From Wocania_A spongiicola (lineage in GTDB: Bacteria > Bacteroidota > Bacteroidia > Flavobacteriales > Flavobacteriaceae), in NCBI RefSeq assembly GCF_023502325.1, contig NZ_JAMFLZ010000004.1, positions 496,001 to 560,000 of the forward strand: 64,000 nt of DNA, read 5' to 3'. The stretch's first letter is position 1. Each line of letters begins with the position of its first letter. Below are positions 53,372 to 62,205 of this stretch, piece after piece. The notes under the pieces are model-generated. The model was not told the DNA's origin. It made no database searches and saw nothing but the letters and a program-made list of their open reading frames with translations. Made by a program: the position numbers and the translations under genes.

Positions 53372-54181
53372 ATGAAGCGATTATTATTAATATGCTGTTT
53401 GATGACCATGGTTTTTAGTTGTCGTTCAAAAAAAACGATTGTCACTAAAAAAACAAAGACCAATACGGAGCAGGTTGAAACAAAAGTAGAGCCTAAGAAA
53501 ACGGATGATGTTGTAGCCGTAAAACCACCAAAAATATATGCAAATAACACCGAAAGATATATAGATACTTATAAAGAAATTGCCCAAAATGAAATGCGTT
53601 TGTATAATATTCCTGCCAGTATTACTTTGGCTCAGGGTATTCTAGAGTCTGGTTCAGGAAAAGGAACATTGTCTGTTAAAGCGAATAACCATTTTGGTAT
53701 TAAATGCCACGGATGGACAGGTAAAAAGATATATCATGATGATGATAAAAAACAAGAATGTTTCAGAAAATATAAAGATGCTAAATATTCATTCAGAGAT
53801 CATTCGTTGTTTTTATCAGAGCGAAAACGTTATTCGAAACTTTTTAAACTTAAAAAAGAAAACTACAAAGGTTGGGCAAAAGGATTAAAAGCAGCAGGGT
53901 ATGCTACCGATAGGAAATATCCTCAAAAATTGATTAGTTTAATAGAACGCTATAATTTGCATGAATTTGACAAAGAAGTATTGGGAGATTCTTATACTGA
54001 ATACAAAGAACCAATAACAAATGAAGTAGTAACTTATACCGTAGTAAAGGGCGATACATTGTACTCTATTTCAAGAAAGTATAATATTAGTGTAAAAGAA
54101 CTTCAAAATATAAATGGTTTAAATGATAATACAATTAGTATTGGACAAGCTATAATTGTTAAACCATCATCAAATAATTAA
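53372..54181 (+). CDS. Glucosaminidase (GH73) lipoprotein with LysM domain
   Basis: A 269-residue protein with a lipoprotein signal (CCLMTMVFSC), a basic linker, a glucosaminidase domain at about 60-205 (ITLAQGILESGSGKGTLSVKANNHFGIKC, catalytic Glu in ILESG), and one LysM at about 222-265 (YTVVKGDTLYSISRKYNISVKELQNINGL). It should cut N-acetylglucosaminyl bonds in peptidoglycan in the periplasm. Three bases after the PLP enzyme gene and eight before hemL. Confidence 0.92.
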   Translation: MKRLLLICCLMTMVFSCRSKKTIVTKKTKTNTEQVETKVEPKKTDDVVAVKPPKIYANNTERYIDTYKEIAQNEMRLYNIPASITLAQGILESGSGKGTLSVKANNHFGIKCHGWTGKKIYHDDDKKQECFRKYKDAKYSFRDHSLFLSERKRYSKLFKLKKENYKGWAKGLKAAGYATDRKYPQKLISLIERYNLHEFDKEVLGDSYTEYKEPITNEVVTYTVVKGDTLYSISRKYNISVKELQNINGLNDNTISIGQAIIVKPSSNN

Positions 54182-54189
54182 TAATACAC

Positions 54190-55476
54190 ATGAACTATAA
54201 ACGTAGTAGTGCATTATTTGCACAAGCCGAAATGGTTATTCCTGGAGGCGTAAATTCTCCAGTACGCGCTTTTAAAGCAGTAGGAGGAACACCAATTTTT
54301 GTAAAAGAAGCAAAAGGGGGCTATTTGTATGATGAAGACGGAAACCGATTGATCGACTATATTAATTCTTGGGGACCAATGATTCTTGGTCATGCCTACA
54401 AACCAGTTGTAGATGCAGTAGTTGACAAAGCTAAAAAAGGAACATCGTTTGGCATGCCTACAGAAATTGAAACTAAAATTGCTGAATTAGCAGTTTCAAT
54501 GGTTCCAAATATTGATAAGATTAGATTTGTAAACTCAGGTACAGAAGCTTGTATGAGTGCTGTTCGTTTAGCAAGAGGTTTTACAGGAAAAGACAAAATT
54601 ATAAAGTTTGCTGGGTGCTATCATGGACATTCCGATTCGTTTTTAATTCAAGCGGGTAGTGGTGCAATTACATTTGGAACACCTAATAGCCCTGGTGTAA
54701 CCCAAGGCACAGCCAAAGATACTTTGTTGGCCCGTTATAATGATATTGAAAATGTAAGTCAATTAATTGAGGCTAATAAAGATGAAATAGCTTGTATCAT
54801 TATAGAACCAGTTGCTGGTAATATGGGATGTATTCCACCAAAAAATGAATTTTTAAAAGGATTGAGAGATTTATGTAATGCTAATAATATCCTCTTAGTT
54901 TTTGATGAAGTGATGACAGGTTTTCGTTTGGCAAGAGGAGGAGCGCAGGAGCTTTTTAATATTAATGCGGATATTGTTTGTTTCGGAAAAGTAATTGGTG
55001 GCGGTTTGCCAGTTGGTGCTTTTGCAGCACGAAACGAAATTATGAATTATTTAGCACCGCTAGGACCTGTGTATCAAGCAGGAACTTTAAGTGGAAACCC
55101 GTTAGCCATGGCTGCTGGATTAGCAATGCTAAATGAGTTGAATAATGATGTTGAAATTTTTAATAGATTAGAAGAGAAAACAGCATATTTACATGAAGGC
55201 ATTGCAAAGGTTTTGAGTGATAATAATATCGTGTATACTATAAATAGAGTGGGGTCTATGATTTCTGTGCACTTTGATGAGGGAGAAGTTGTAGATTTTG
55301 AAACAGCAGCAAAAGGAAATAATGAAACCTTTAAAAAATTCTTTCACGGTTTACTTAACGAAGGAGTTTATATAGCGCCAAGTGCATTTGAAACTTGGTT
55401 TATTACCGATGCTTTAACTTATAAAGATTTAGATTATACTATTGAGGCTATCGATAAGGTTGCGAAAACATTATAA
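54190..55476 (+). CDS. hemL: Glutamate-1-semialdehyde 2,1-aminomutase
   Basis: A 428-residue aminotransferase-fold enzyme. Start NYKRSSALFAQAEMVIPGGVNSPVRAF, PLP lysine in FGKVIGGGLPVGAFAA (near residue 265), FDEVMTGFR and AGTLSGNPLAMAAG. It makes 5-aminolevulinate for heme by the C5 pathway. Full length; last gene of this run. Confidence 0.95.
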   Translation: MNYKRSSALFAQAEMVIPGGVNSPVRAFKAVGGTPIFVKEAKGGYLYDEDGNRLIDYINSWGPMILGHAYKPVVDAVVDKAKKGTSFGMPTEIETKIAELAVSMVPNIDKIRFVNSGTEACMSAVRLARGFTGKDKIIKFAGCYHGHSDSFLIQAGSGAITFGTPNSPGVTQGTAKDTLLARYNDIENVSQLIEANKDEIACIIIEPVAGNMGCIPPKNEFLKGLRDLCNANNILLVFDEVMTGFRLARGGAQELFNINADIVCFGKVIGGGLPVGAFAARNEIMNYLAPLGPVYQAGTLSGNPLAMAAGLAMLNELNNDVEIFNRLEEKTAYLHEGIAKVLSDNNIVYTINRVGSMISVHFDEGEVVDFETAAKGNNETFKKFFHGLLNEGVYIAPSAFETWFITDALTYKDLDYTIEAIDKVAKTL

Positions 55477-55511
55477 ATAAAAAAGAGCATTTCTAAATTT
55501 AGAAATGCTCT
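55477..55511 (-). terminator. Rho-independent terminator of the minus-strand Spy-like gene
   Basis: A perfect 28-base palindrome (AGAGCATTTCTAAA with its complement, 55484-55511). On the minus strand it is followed by a T-rich run (A-rich 55477-55483 on plus). It may also stop hemL transcripts. Confidence 0.75.
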
Positions 55512-55549
55512 AATTAACAAACTATAATCAAATAATCAACCAAAAATTA

Positions 55550-56011
55550 TTATTGTCTTTTCTTGCCTTGTCCCTTTCTACGATTTTTTGTTTTATTCAT
55601 TCTTTTTGCTTGCGCCTTTTCCCATTTGGCATATTGCTCTTCATTTAAAATGTCTTTCATTTTTGCTTTCATCGCTATTTGATGGTCTAATTTAGCATTC
55701 ATCATTTTATAACGTTCTTCTTTTGATGGTTTTTCAGTATTACCACTTTCTTTTCTAGCTTTTCGAGCTTCCATCATTGCTTTTCTTTTAGTGGCATTTT
55801 CTAAATTTAGTTTATGAATTTTTGCTTGTTGCGATTCATTCAAATCTAAATGTAATATCATTTTTTTTGTTTGTAACGTAGCTATTTCTTCAGCGGAAAG
55901 GTTCATCATTTTTTGATTTCTTTCTTGTCTGTTAGAGCGCTCTTTGTTAGGTTGTTGTGCTGTTGCTTGCAATGCGAAGAAGGCTAATGCAATTATTACT
56001 AATCTTTTCAT
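55550..56011 (-). CDS. Small exported helical protein, Spy/CpxP-like
   Basis: A 153-residue protein with a cleaved signal peptide (ALAFFALQATAQ). The rest is charged and helical: LSAEEIATLQTKKMILHLDLNESQQAKIHKLN resembles the LTxxQ repeats of Spy/CpxP periplasmic proteins, and the C-terminus is very basic (KRMNKTKNRRKGQGKKRQ). It is likely a periplasmic chaperone- or sensor-like protein; this is weak similarity by eye. Confidence 0.7.
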   Translation of the reverse strand: MKRLVIIALAFFALQATAQQPNKERSNRQERNQKMMNLSAEEIATLQTKKMILHLDLNESQQAKIHKLNLENATKRKAMMEARKARKESGNTEKPSKEERYKMMNAKLDHQIAMKAKMKDILNEEQYAKWEKAQAKRMNKTKNRRKGQGKKRQ

Positions 56012-56129
56012 TTTATTATGTTTTAAGTTATTTATTGCTAGGACTTGAGTAAGCTAAAAAGGTTTAAAACACATTCTGTATTTAACGAGAAGTTAACATG
56101 TTTTACAATAAAGATGATGACTAGGCTGT

Positions 56130-57347
56130 TTAAAAAACTGGAAAACTTAAACTAATACCTGTTTGAAAATCGGGAGCATTATTTACTAAAAAATCCTCTT
56201 TAAAGTACAATGATAGTTTATATTTTGAATGCCCGTAGGTGTATATAAAGGACCAATTAGATAAAGCTTTATATAGCTTTTCGAAACCATTTTGCCAACC
56301 ACCATTTATTTCTTGCCATTTACCCAAGAGTTTATAGTAATCGGCTTCTTTAAGTTTGTTATAACGTGACTGGATTTGGTAGTTTACTCCAAAAGCATGA
56401 TAATTTCCTTTTTTTGTATATTTTGTAAATTCAATATTAGCTTCAACTGTTGCCAAAAATTTATTATTCCCTAAGTCTATAACATCATCAAAATTAATAA
56501 GGTTTTTGCGAAGTAAATTCATTCCAATACCAATATTGAATTCGTTTTTGTTTTTCAGAAAAATCTTTTTAATCCCACTTGCAGAAAAACCAATATCTAT
56601 CGAAGAGTTGTATTTTGCTGTATTAATACCTAAATGATTACCAAAGCTTATAAATATGTTTTTATTGCTGTTAATTTTTAATGAAGGGTAATAGTAGTGA
56701 TTAAACTCAATTCCACTTATAAAGAAATCATTAGGTTCTAATTTTAGTGTGTTTCCGTTTCTATCGGTGTATTTAAAGTTTACTTGATTTAATCCATAGT
56801 AACGCCTTCCGTAAGGGTCTTCACCTCCAGAAATATTGCTGTGAAACCATTCGATAGTCTCATCACTTGTAAAAAAAGAAAAAGGATATTTTCCTTTAGT
56901 AATTAAGTAAGATCGAAGCGAGATGCCTAATTCATTATGCTTACCTAAAGGAATATTTGCACCAACTCTAAACTCTTTAATAACTGCATCAATAACAATA
57001 TTCATATAATCTGCAGGTGTTGTTTCTTGATTGATAAAATTAAAATTACGATTATGCCAAATAACCTGACTTAGTGCTTTACGTACTTCAGGGTCTTTTG
57101 GTAAATAAACTTCTACAAAAGGATGGAAATTATTGCCACTTGACGAGTTTAAAGAAAGTGTTGTGCTTTTTGGAGGTTTTATTTTAAAATTTTGATGTAT
57201 ACGAGAACTGAATATCCCAAAATGGTGAGTTGATAAAATGTTTGGATTATCAATACCGTTTTTAAATAATAAGCTGTCCTTTTGTTGTGCTGATAAATAG
57301 GGAATCCCAATAAAACTAAGGATTATAATAAATAGTGTTTTTTGCAT
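56130..57347 (-). CDS. Exported protein, probable outer-membrane beta-barrel
   Basis: A 405-residue protein with a signal peptide (IIILSFIGIPYLSAQQ). The mature part alternates polar and hydrophobic residues in strand-like blocks (EFRVGANIPLGKHNELGISLRSYL, NEFNIGIGMNLL, YKLSLYFKEDF) and ends FQTGISLSFPVF, an aromatic C-terminus as used by outer-membrane barrels. It may belong to the DUF3187-like group, but I am not certain. It lies 26 bases after the helical-repeat gene on the same strand. Confidence 0.65.
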   Translation of the reverse strand: MQKTLFIIILSFIGIPYLSAQQKDSLLFKNGIDNPNILSTHHFGIFSSRIHQNFKIKPPKSTTLSLNSSSGNNFHPFVEVYLPKDPEVRKALSQVIWHNRNFNFINQETTPADYMNIVIDAVIKEFRVGANIPLGKHNELGISLRSYLITKGKYPFSFFTSDETIEWFHSNISGGEDPYGRRYYGLNQVNFKYTDRNGNTLKLEPNDFFISGIEFNHYYYPSLKINSNKNIFISFGNHLGINTAKYNSSIDIGFSASGIKKIFLKNKNEFNIGIGMNLLRKNLINFDDVIDLGNNKFLATVEANIEFTKYTKKGNYHAFGVNYQIQSRYNKLKEADYYKLLGKWQEINGGWQNGFEKLYKALSNWSFIYTYGHSKYKLSLYFKEDFLVNNAPDFQTGISLSFPVF

Positions 57348-57373
57348 ATGTAAAACCAGTTAGTAAGCGGGTT

Positions 57374-58870
57374 TTACAGTTTTATCATGTTCAAAGTGGT
57401 GTAGTAAAGGGGCTGGTTTTCCATTTTGCATTTTAACCATGCATAAAAGCTCATTACAAAAATGTCTTCTCTGTCTTTGCTAATCCATTCAAAAGCATTT
57501 TCAACTTTACTTTTAAAAGTTTCAGAGGTTATTATTTCAGGGTTTTTATAGCAATCTTCCGCTAAAGATAAAAAAATCAGAGCACGTTGCTGATTAATTT
57601 CTTTTAAATAATTAGAATGATTTCGTTTAAAACTCAATAATCTGGAATCAACAAGGTCGATGTTTTTGAGTTCAATGTGCAGTAAAATTTCCATTAAGTG
57701 CTTTTTAATCACCCACTCTTTACCTGCTTTTTCAGTATACCATTTATCGGTATGGTAAAATTTTGAAAAAAGGGAGTATGCTTTTTTTAAATCATTTTTT
57801 TGAAAATAAAACATAACTAAGCTTAAATTAATGTCTAATAAAGTTTCAATGTCTTCGTGTTTAATTATTGCCAAAGGCGTTAATAAATTTATGGCTTCAT
57901 CTTGTTTATTGCTGTAGTTTAAATTGAGACTTAAAAGCAAACTGTGTTTTAACTTAAAGGTGTTGTAGTGTTTTTTTCGCTTCCCTTTCATGCGGTCATG
58001 CATCATATTTAAATAATGCATAGAGTCGTTAAATTTTTTATTTCTAAATAAGGTATTTGCTATTAGATATAAAATTTCAATATGATAATACAATTGTTTC
58101 TCTCGGTCTTTATGTTTAAGTATAGACTTATAGGTACTAATTAAAAATGGCTCGATTTTTAAGTAATCGTTAGTAACAAAAGCTGAAAAACTATTAATTG
58201 CAATTAACTGATATAATGATTTAAACGACATAGATTCGTTAAAACTGATATTGTATTCTTTTAAAGTTGCGTTAAAAATGGTTTGAAAATCTACAATATC
58301 TCCTTTATAAATATTATTATTAATTGTTTGTCTAATTTTTGCATAAACAATATTAAGTTGATCTTCTAATTGATGGTTTTTTTGATTGTATTTAAATTTA
58401 GAAATAAGGTGATTAATATCTATTGAAGGGTTTACATATGCGTATTGGATTTTGGTATGATAAATTTCGTTTAATAAGGGAAATAAATGATGTTCTGTAG
58501 CTAATGTTTCGGCTTTGTCCAAAATTTTATATGCCGCTTTGTATTGTTTGTGTTGTAAACAGATGCGTGATGCTAATACGTATTTAATAATTTGCATATC
58601 AATGGCCTTTTCTTCTTGTAAACTTACATTCGCAATAAAATCAATTATCGATTGATATAAGCGTTTTCTTAGGGCATGGTATGCATTTCTGCTATCGTTT
58701 TTGTATAGTTTAAAGCATAAGTCTTTCGAGTTTAAATTGTCATGTAATAAGAGTTTAAATAATTGAATGTTTTTAGCATCTCTACGCTTATTCTTTTTTT
58801 CTAAGTAGTTTATGAAATGTTGCTGATCTTCACCAGAAAATGTAGAAATAATTGTATTTAAATCATTCAT
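57374..58870 (-). CDS. Hypothetical cytoplasmic alpha-helical repeat protein
   Basis: A 498-residue protein with no signal or membrane segment. It is rich in helices with TPR-like spacing (CLQHKQYKAAYKILDKAETLA, NTLFRNKKFNDSMHYLNMMHDRM, YFQKNDLKKAYSLFSKFYHT). I do not recognise a named family; a protein-protein scaffold is the most that can be said. The same-strand neighbour downstream is the putative outer-membrane barrel. Confidence 0.65.
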   Translation of the reverse strand: MNDLNTIISTFSGEDQQHFINYLEKKNKRRDAKNIQLFKLLLHDNLNSKDLCFKLYKNDSRNAYHALRKRLYQSIIDFIANVSLQEEKAIDMQIIKYVLASRICLQHKQYKAAYKILDKAETLATEHHLFPLLNEIYHTKIQYAYVNPSIDINHLISKFKYNQKNHQLEDQLNIVYAKIRQTINNNIYKGDIVDFQTIFNATLKEYNISFNESMSFKSLYQLIAINSFSAFVTNDYLKIEPFLISTYKSILKHKDREKQLYYHIEILYLIANTLFRNKKFNDSMHYLNMMHDRMKGKRKKHYNTFKLKHSLLLSLNLNYSNKQDEAINLLTPLAIIKHEDIETLLDINLSLVMFYFQKNDLKKAYSLFSKFYHTDKWYTEKAGKEWVIKKHLMEILLHIELKNIDLVDSRLLSFKRNHSNYLKEINQQRALIFLSLAEDCYKNPEIITSETFKSKVENAFEWISKDREDIFVMSFYAWLKCKMENQPLYYTTLNMIKL

Positions 58871-59020
58871 TTAATCGTCATTAAATAATTTTAAATATCA
58901 ATAAATATAATTATTTAATTATTAAATACGTATAATATATCGTCAGTTTTTATTAAAAATTGTGTTTTACAACTTCTATAAGTTTTGCAGTTTTGCCTTG
59001 TAATCATTAAAACAAAAATT

Positions 59021-59503
59021 ATGAATTATGAGACAACAGTTTCTATGGATGAAAAATCTAGAAAAAAAGAAACTATAAAAGAGATCGAAGTTTACGACCA
59101 GAAACCAACTTCTGCCTTTATTGGTGCTTCATGGACAGCATTATTAATAGGGATGACTTCGTATTGTATAGGCTTATGGAATGCAGAAATGTTACTAAAC
59201 GAGAAAGGTTATTATTTTACTATTCTGCTGTTTGGACTGTTTTCGGTGATCTCTGTGCAAAAAGCAGTGAGAGATAAAATGGAAAATATACCTGTAACCG
59301 ATATTTATTACAGTATTAGTTGGTTTACAACAATAGCATCTATTGTTTTATTAATTATTGGGCTTTGGAATGCAGATTTATTGCTAAGTGAAAAAGGATT
59401 TTATGGTATGTCTTTTCTGCTAAGTTTATTTGCCGCTATTGCTGTGCAGAAAAACACCAGAGATGTACAGTATATTGATAGAATGAGTAATGAAGAAAAA
59501 TAG
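59021..59503 (+). CDS. YiaA/YiaB-like inner-membrane protein
   Basis: A 160-residue protein starting at the ATG at 59021 (a TTG at 58985 is unlikely). Two copies of a two-helix unit are visible: FIGASWTALLIGMTSYCIGLWNAEMLLNEKGYYFTILLFGLFSVISVQKAVRD and a second similar unit (IGLWNADLLLSEKGFYGMSFLLSLFAAIAVQKNTRD), matching the YiaA/B domain. Four membrane helices in all. Function unknown. A hairpin follows at 59575. Confidence 0.85.
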   Translation: MNYETTVSMDEKSRKKETIKEIEVYDQKPTSAFIGASWTALLIGMTSYCIGLWNAEMLLNEKGYYFTILLFGLFSVISVQKAVRDKMENIPVTDIYYSISWFTTIASIVLLIIGLWNADLLLSEKGFYGMSFLLSLFAAIAVQKNTRDVQYIDRMSNEEK

Positions 59504-59574
59504 AAATAGTCAACAAAAATCAAAACAAAGAATACAAAAAGGATTGTTTTGATGATTGGTTAGTTAGTTAACCC

Positions 59575-59605
59575 AAAACCTCATGGTTATAAGCTGTGAG
59601 GTTTT
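59575..59605 (+). terminator. Probable terminator hairpin
   Basis: AAAACCTCA pairs with TGAGGTTTT (9 bp) around a 13-base loop. The T run is short, so termination is probable rather than certain. Confidence 0.45.
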
Positions 59606-59620
59606 AAAAAATCTTAAGTA

Positions 59621-60307
59621 ATGAAACCAAAACTCACAGAAGATTTGCTAGAGTTCTCTGAAAAACGATTGATTTCTGATAAAGCAAGAATACTAGAAAT
59701 TGCAGCAGTAATTTTAACAGCTATTGGAAAATTTATTTTCATGGATTTTCTAAATTGGAGATTGTTATTTGTAGTATTTGCAATAATTGGTTGGAGCTTA
59801 TATGCTTTATACAGATACAAGCGAGAAAAAAATATTTTAAAATATTGGGGTTTTAGAACTGATAATTTTAAAAGTACGGTTAAGCTAATGATACCTTTTG
59901 CGGTTATATCTATAATTTCATTTCTTGTTATAGGGTTTAGTCAAAATACAATTAATTTAACCTGGCATATTTTACCACTTTTAATAACCTATCCAATTTG
60001 GGGAAGTATACAGCAGTTTATAACTATTGCATTAATAGCAGGAAACTTAAAAGACCTTAATAAAAAGAAATTGAATAAACTTTCAGTTATATTTATAACG
60101 GCTACACTGTTTTCTATAGTTCATTTTCCTTCAAAATGGTTAATGATAGGAACCTTTTTATTAGCCTTATTTTATGGATATATTTATTTAAAAATAAAGA
60201 ATATTTATGCTATGGGCATTTTTCATGGTTGGTTAGGAGCTATATTTTATTATACTGTAGTTAATAGAGATCCTTTTCAAGAAGTGTTTTTAAAATTTAT
60301 AAACTAA
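59621..60307 (+). CDS. CPBP-family (Abi/CAAX-like) membrane protein with degenerate motif 1
   Basis: A 228-residue protein with about seven membrane segments. The CPBP/Rce1-type motifs 2 and 3 are visible as FSIVHFP (His168) and IFHGWLG (His202). Motif 1, normally EExxxR, reads SIQQFITIA (Gln131-Gln132), so both catalytic glutamates are missing. It may therefore be inactive as a protease or use another chemistry. Seven bases before the DUF2157 gene. Confidence 0.7.
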   Translation: MKPKLTEDLLEFSEKRLISDKARILEIAAVILTAIGKFIFMDFLNWRLLFVVFAIIGWSLYALYRYKREKNILKYWGFRTDNFKSTVKLMIPFAVISIISFLVIGFSQNTINLTWHILPLLITYPIWGSIQQFITIALIAGNLKDLNKKKLNKLSVIFITATLFSIVHFPSKWLMIGTFLLALFYGYIYLKIKNIYAMGIFHGWLGAIFYYTVVNRDPFQEVFLKFIN

Positions 60308-60313
60308 AAAAAT

Positions 60314-61591
60314 ATGAATTCAAAAATTCAAAACGATATAAAAAAACTTGTTGAAGAACAAGTTATTACAAACGAAGTCGCTATAGATATTGAAAACTTC
60401 TATAAGTCTAAAAAAGAAAGTTCACCAAATAGATTATTCACGGTTTTTGCGGTCTTAGGTTCAACATTAGTTGGCCTTGGTATTATTTTAATTCTGGCAC
60501 ATAATTGGGATAATTTTTCCAGAAGTATAAAAACAGTTTTTGCTTTTACACCATTAATTATTGGTCAATTTATTGTGGGTTACACAATCTTAAAGAAAAA
60601 GAGTGCAACATGGAGGGAAGCTTCGGGAGTATTTTTGTTTTTTGCAGTTGGTGCGAGTATGGCATTGGTAAGCCAAATTTACAATATTCCAGGAAACTTT
60701 AGCAGTTATATGCTAATGTGGATTTTACTTTGCGCACCACTAATCTACCTACTAAAATCTAACGCTTTAGCCGTTTTACACATTGTTTTTGCAACAAATT
60801 ATGCTTGCTCTTATGGGTATTTTGATGGTAATCAAACACCTTGGTTGTATTTAATATTGTTAGTTATAATGATACCACATTATTACCAATTACTAAAAAA
60901 TAAAAAGACACATAATGTCACCTCAATTTTTAATTGGTTTTTGCCTCTAAGTGTAGTTATTGTATTGGGGGCTTTTGTAAATAGAAGCGAAGAGTTTGGA
61001 TTTTTAATGTATGTTATTTTGTTTGGGTTGTTTTATAACATTGGAAAATTATCTTTTTTCGACAACCAGAAATTAAGACGAAATGGTTATTTAATTTTAG
61101 GTTCTTTAGGAACCATTTACATGTTAATGTTTGCTAGTTTTGAGTGGCTATGGAAAGATATTTTAAGACATGATATTATTTTTAACTCTCAAGAGTTTTA
61201 TATTTCAATTATACTTTTCTTATTAGCATTAAGTGTTTTGATTTATTCCCATTCGAAAAAATGGATTCAAAGTTTCAATCTTTTTCAATATGTATTTATA
61301 ATTTTTACAGCCATCTTTTTTATAGGAATAACAAGTAGCATTATTCCAACAATTCTAGTTAATTTAATTATTCTCGTTTTAGGTATTGTAGCTATAAAAA
61401 TTGGTGCAGACAAATTTCATTTTGGTATTTTAAATTACGGTTTACTAATAATAACTACCTTAATTGTGTGTCGTTTTTTCGATACGAATATGAGTTTTGT
61501 AGTTAGAGGTTTGTTGTTTGTATGTGTTGGTGTTGGATTCTTTTTAACTAATTACATGATGCTTAAAAAGCAAAAATCAATAAGAAATTAA
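60314..61591 (+). CDS. DUF2157 membrane protein
   Basis: A 425-residue protein. The soluble start (LVEEQVITNEVAIDIENFYKSKKES) and FAVLGSTLVGLGIILILAHNWDNFSRSIKTVFAFTPLIIGQ are typical of DUF2157; about 12 membrane helices follow. These proteins are almost always encoded next to a GDYXXLXY protein, as here. The role is unknown. Confidence 0.88.
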   Translation: MNSKIQNDIKKLVEEQVITNEVAIDIENFYKSKKESSPNRLFTVFAVLGSTLVGLGIILILAHNWDNFSRSIKTVFAFTPLIIGQFIVGYTILKKKSATWREASGVFLFFAVGASMALVSQIYNIPGNFSSYMLMWILLCAPLIYLLKSNALAVLHIVFATNYACSYGYFDGNQTPWLYLILLVIMIPHYYQLLKNKKTHNVTSIFNWFLPLSVVIVLGAFVNRSEEFGFLMYVILFGLFYNIGKLSFFDNQKLRRNGYLILGSLGTIYMLMFASFEWLWKDILRHDIIFNSQEFYISIILFLLALSVLIYSHSKKWIQSFNLFQYVFIIFTAIFFIGITSSIIPTILVNLIILVLGIVAIKIGADKFHFGILNYGLLIITTLIVCRFFDTNMSFVVRGLLFVCVGVGFFLTNYMMLKKQKSIRN

Positions 61592-61602
61592 AAAAAAGGA
61601 AA

Positions 61603-62163
61603 ATGAAAACGATACATATATTTATACTATTTATAGTTGTAGCTATTGCACAAATATTTGTGCCAGCACAAATGATTTTTAATAAAGAATCTGTTATAAA
61701 CACAGGAACCGCGTATAGGTTTAAAACACAACCTGTCGATCCTAGCGACCCATATAGAGGTAAGTATATCAATTTAAATTACGAGATAAGCTCTTTTGTA
61801 ACTACCGATACGCTTTGGGAAAGAAAAGATAAAGTTTACGTGTATTTAGATACCGATAGTTTAGGTTTTGCAAAAGTGAATCAAGTAAGTAAAGTGCCTT
61901 TAAATTTAAATAAAGATTTTATTGTTGGAGAAGTATGGTGGTACAATAAAAATAAACAAAAATTAAACTTCAATTTACCATTTAATCGTTATTATATGGA
62001 AGAAACCAAAGCTTATAATGCCGAAGTTGCAGTAAGAAATAATCAACGGGACTCTATTAAAAACAACACTTATGCTTTGGTTTATATAAAAAATGGCGAA
62101 GCCGTTTTAAATGACGTGATTATTAACGAAATGTCTATTAAAGATTATGTGGAAAAGAAGTGA
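61603..62163 (+). CDS. GDYXXLXY domain protein
   Basis: A 186-residue protein with an N-terminal membrane anchor (FILFIVVAIAQIFVPAQMI) and the family signature DPSDPYRGKYINLNYEIS near residues 45-62 (the motif here reads GKYINLNY). Extracytoplasmic domain of unknown function, and partner of DUF2157 encoded 11 bases upstream. Confidence 0.88.
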   Translation: MKTIHIFILFIVVAIAQIFVPAQMIFNKESVINTGTAYRFKTQPVDPSDPYRGKYINLNYEISSFVTTDTLWERKDKVYVYLDTDSLGFAKVNQVSKVPLNLNKDFIVGEVWWYNKNKQKLNFNLPFNRYYMEETKAYNAEVAVRNNQRDSIKNNTYALVYIKNGEAVLNDVIINEMSIKDYVEKK

Positions 62164-62205
62164 AAATTTGGCTAACTTTGAGACAATTCATAAAAATATC
62201 TACTA

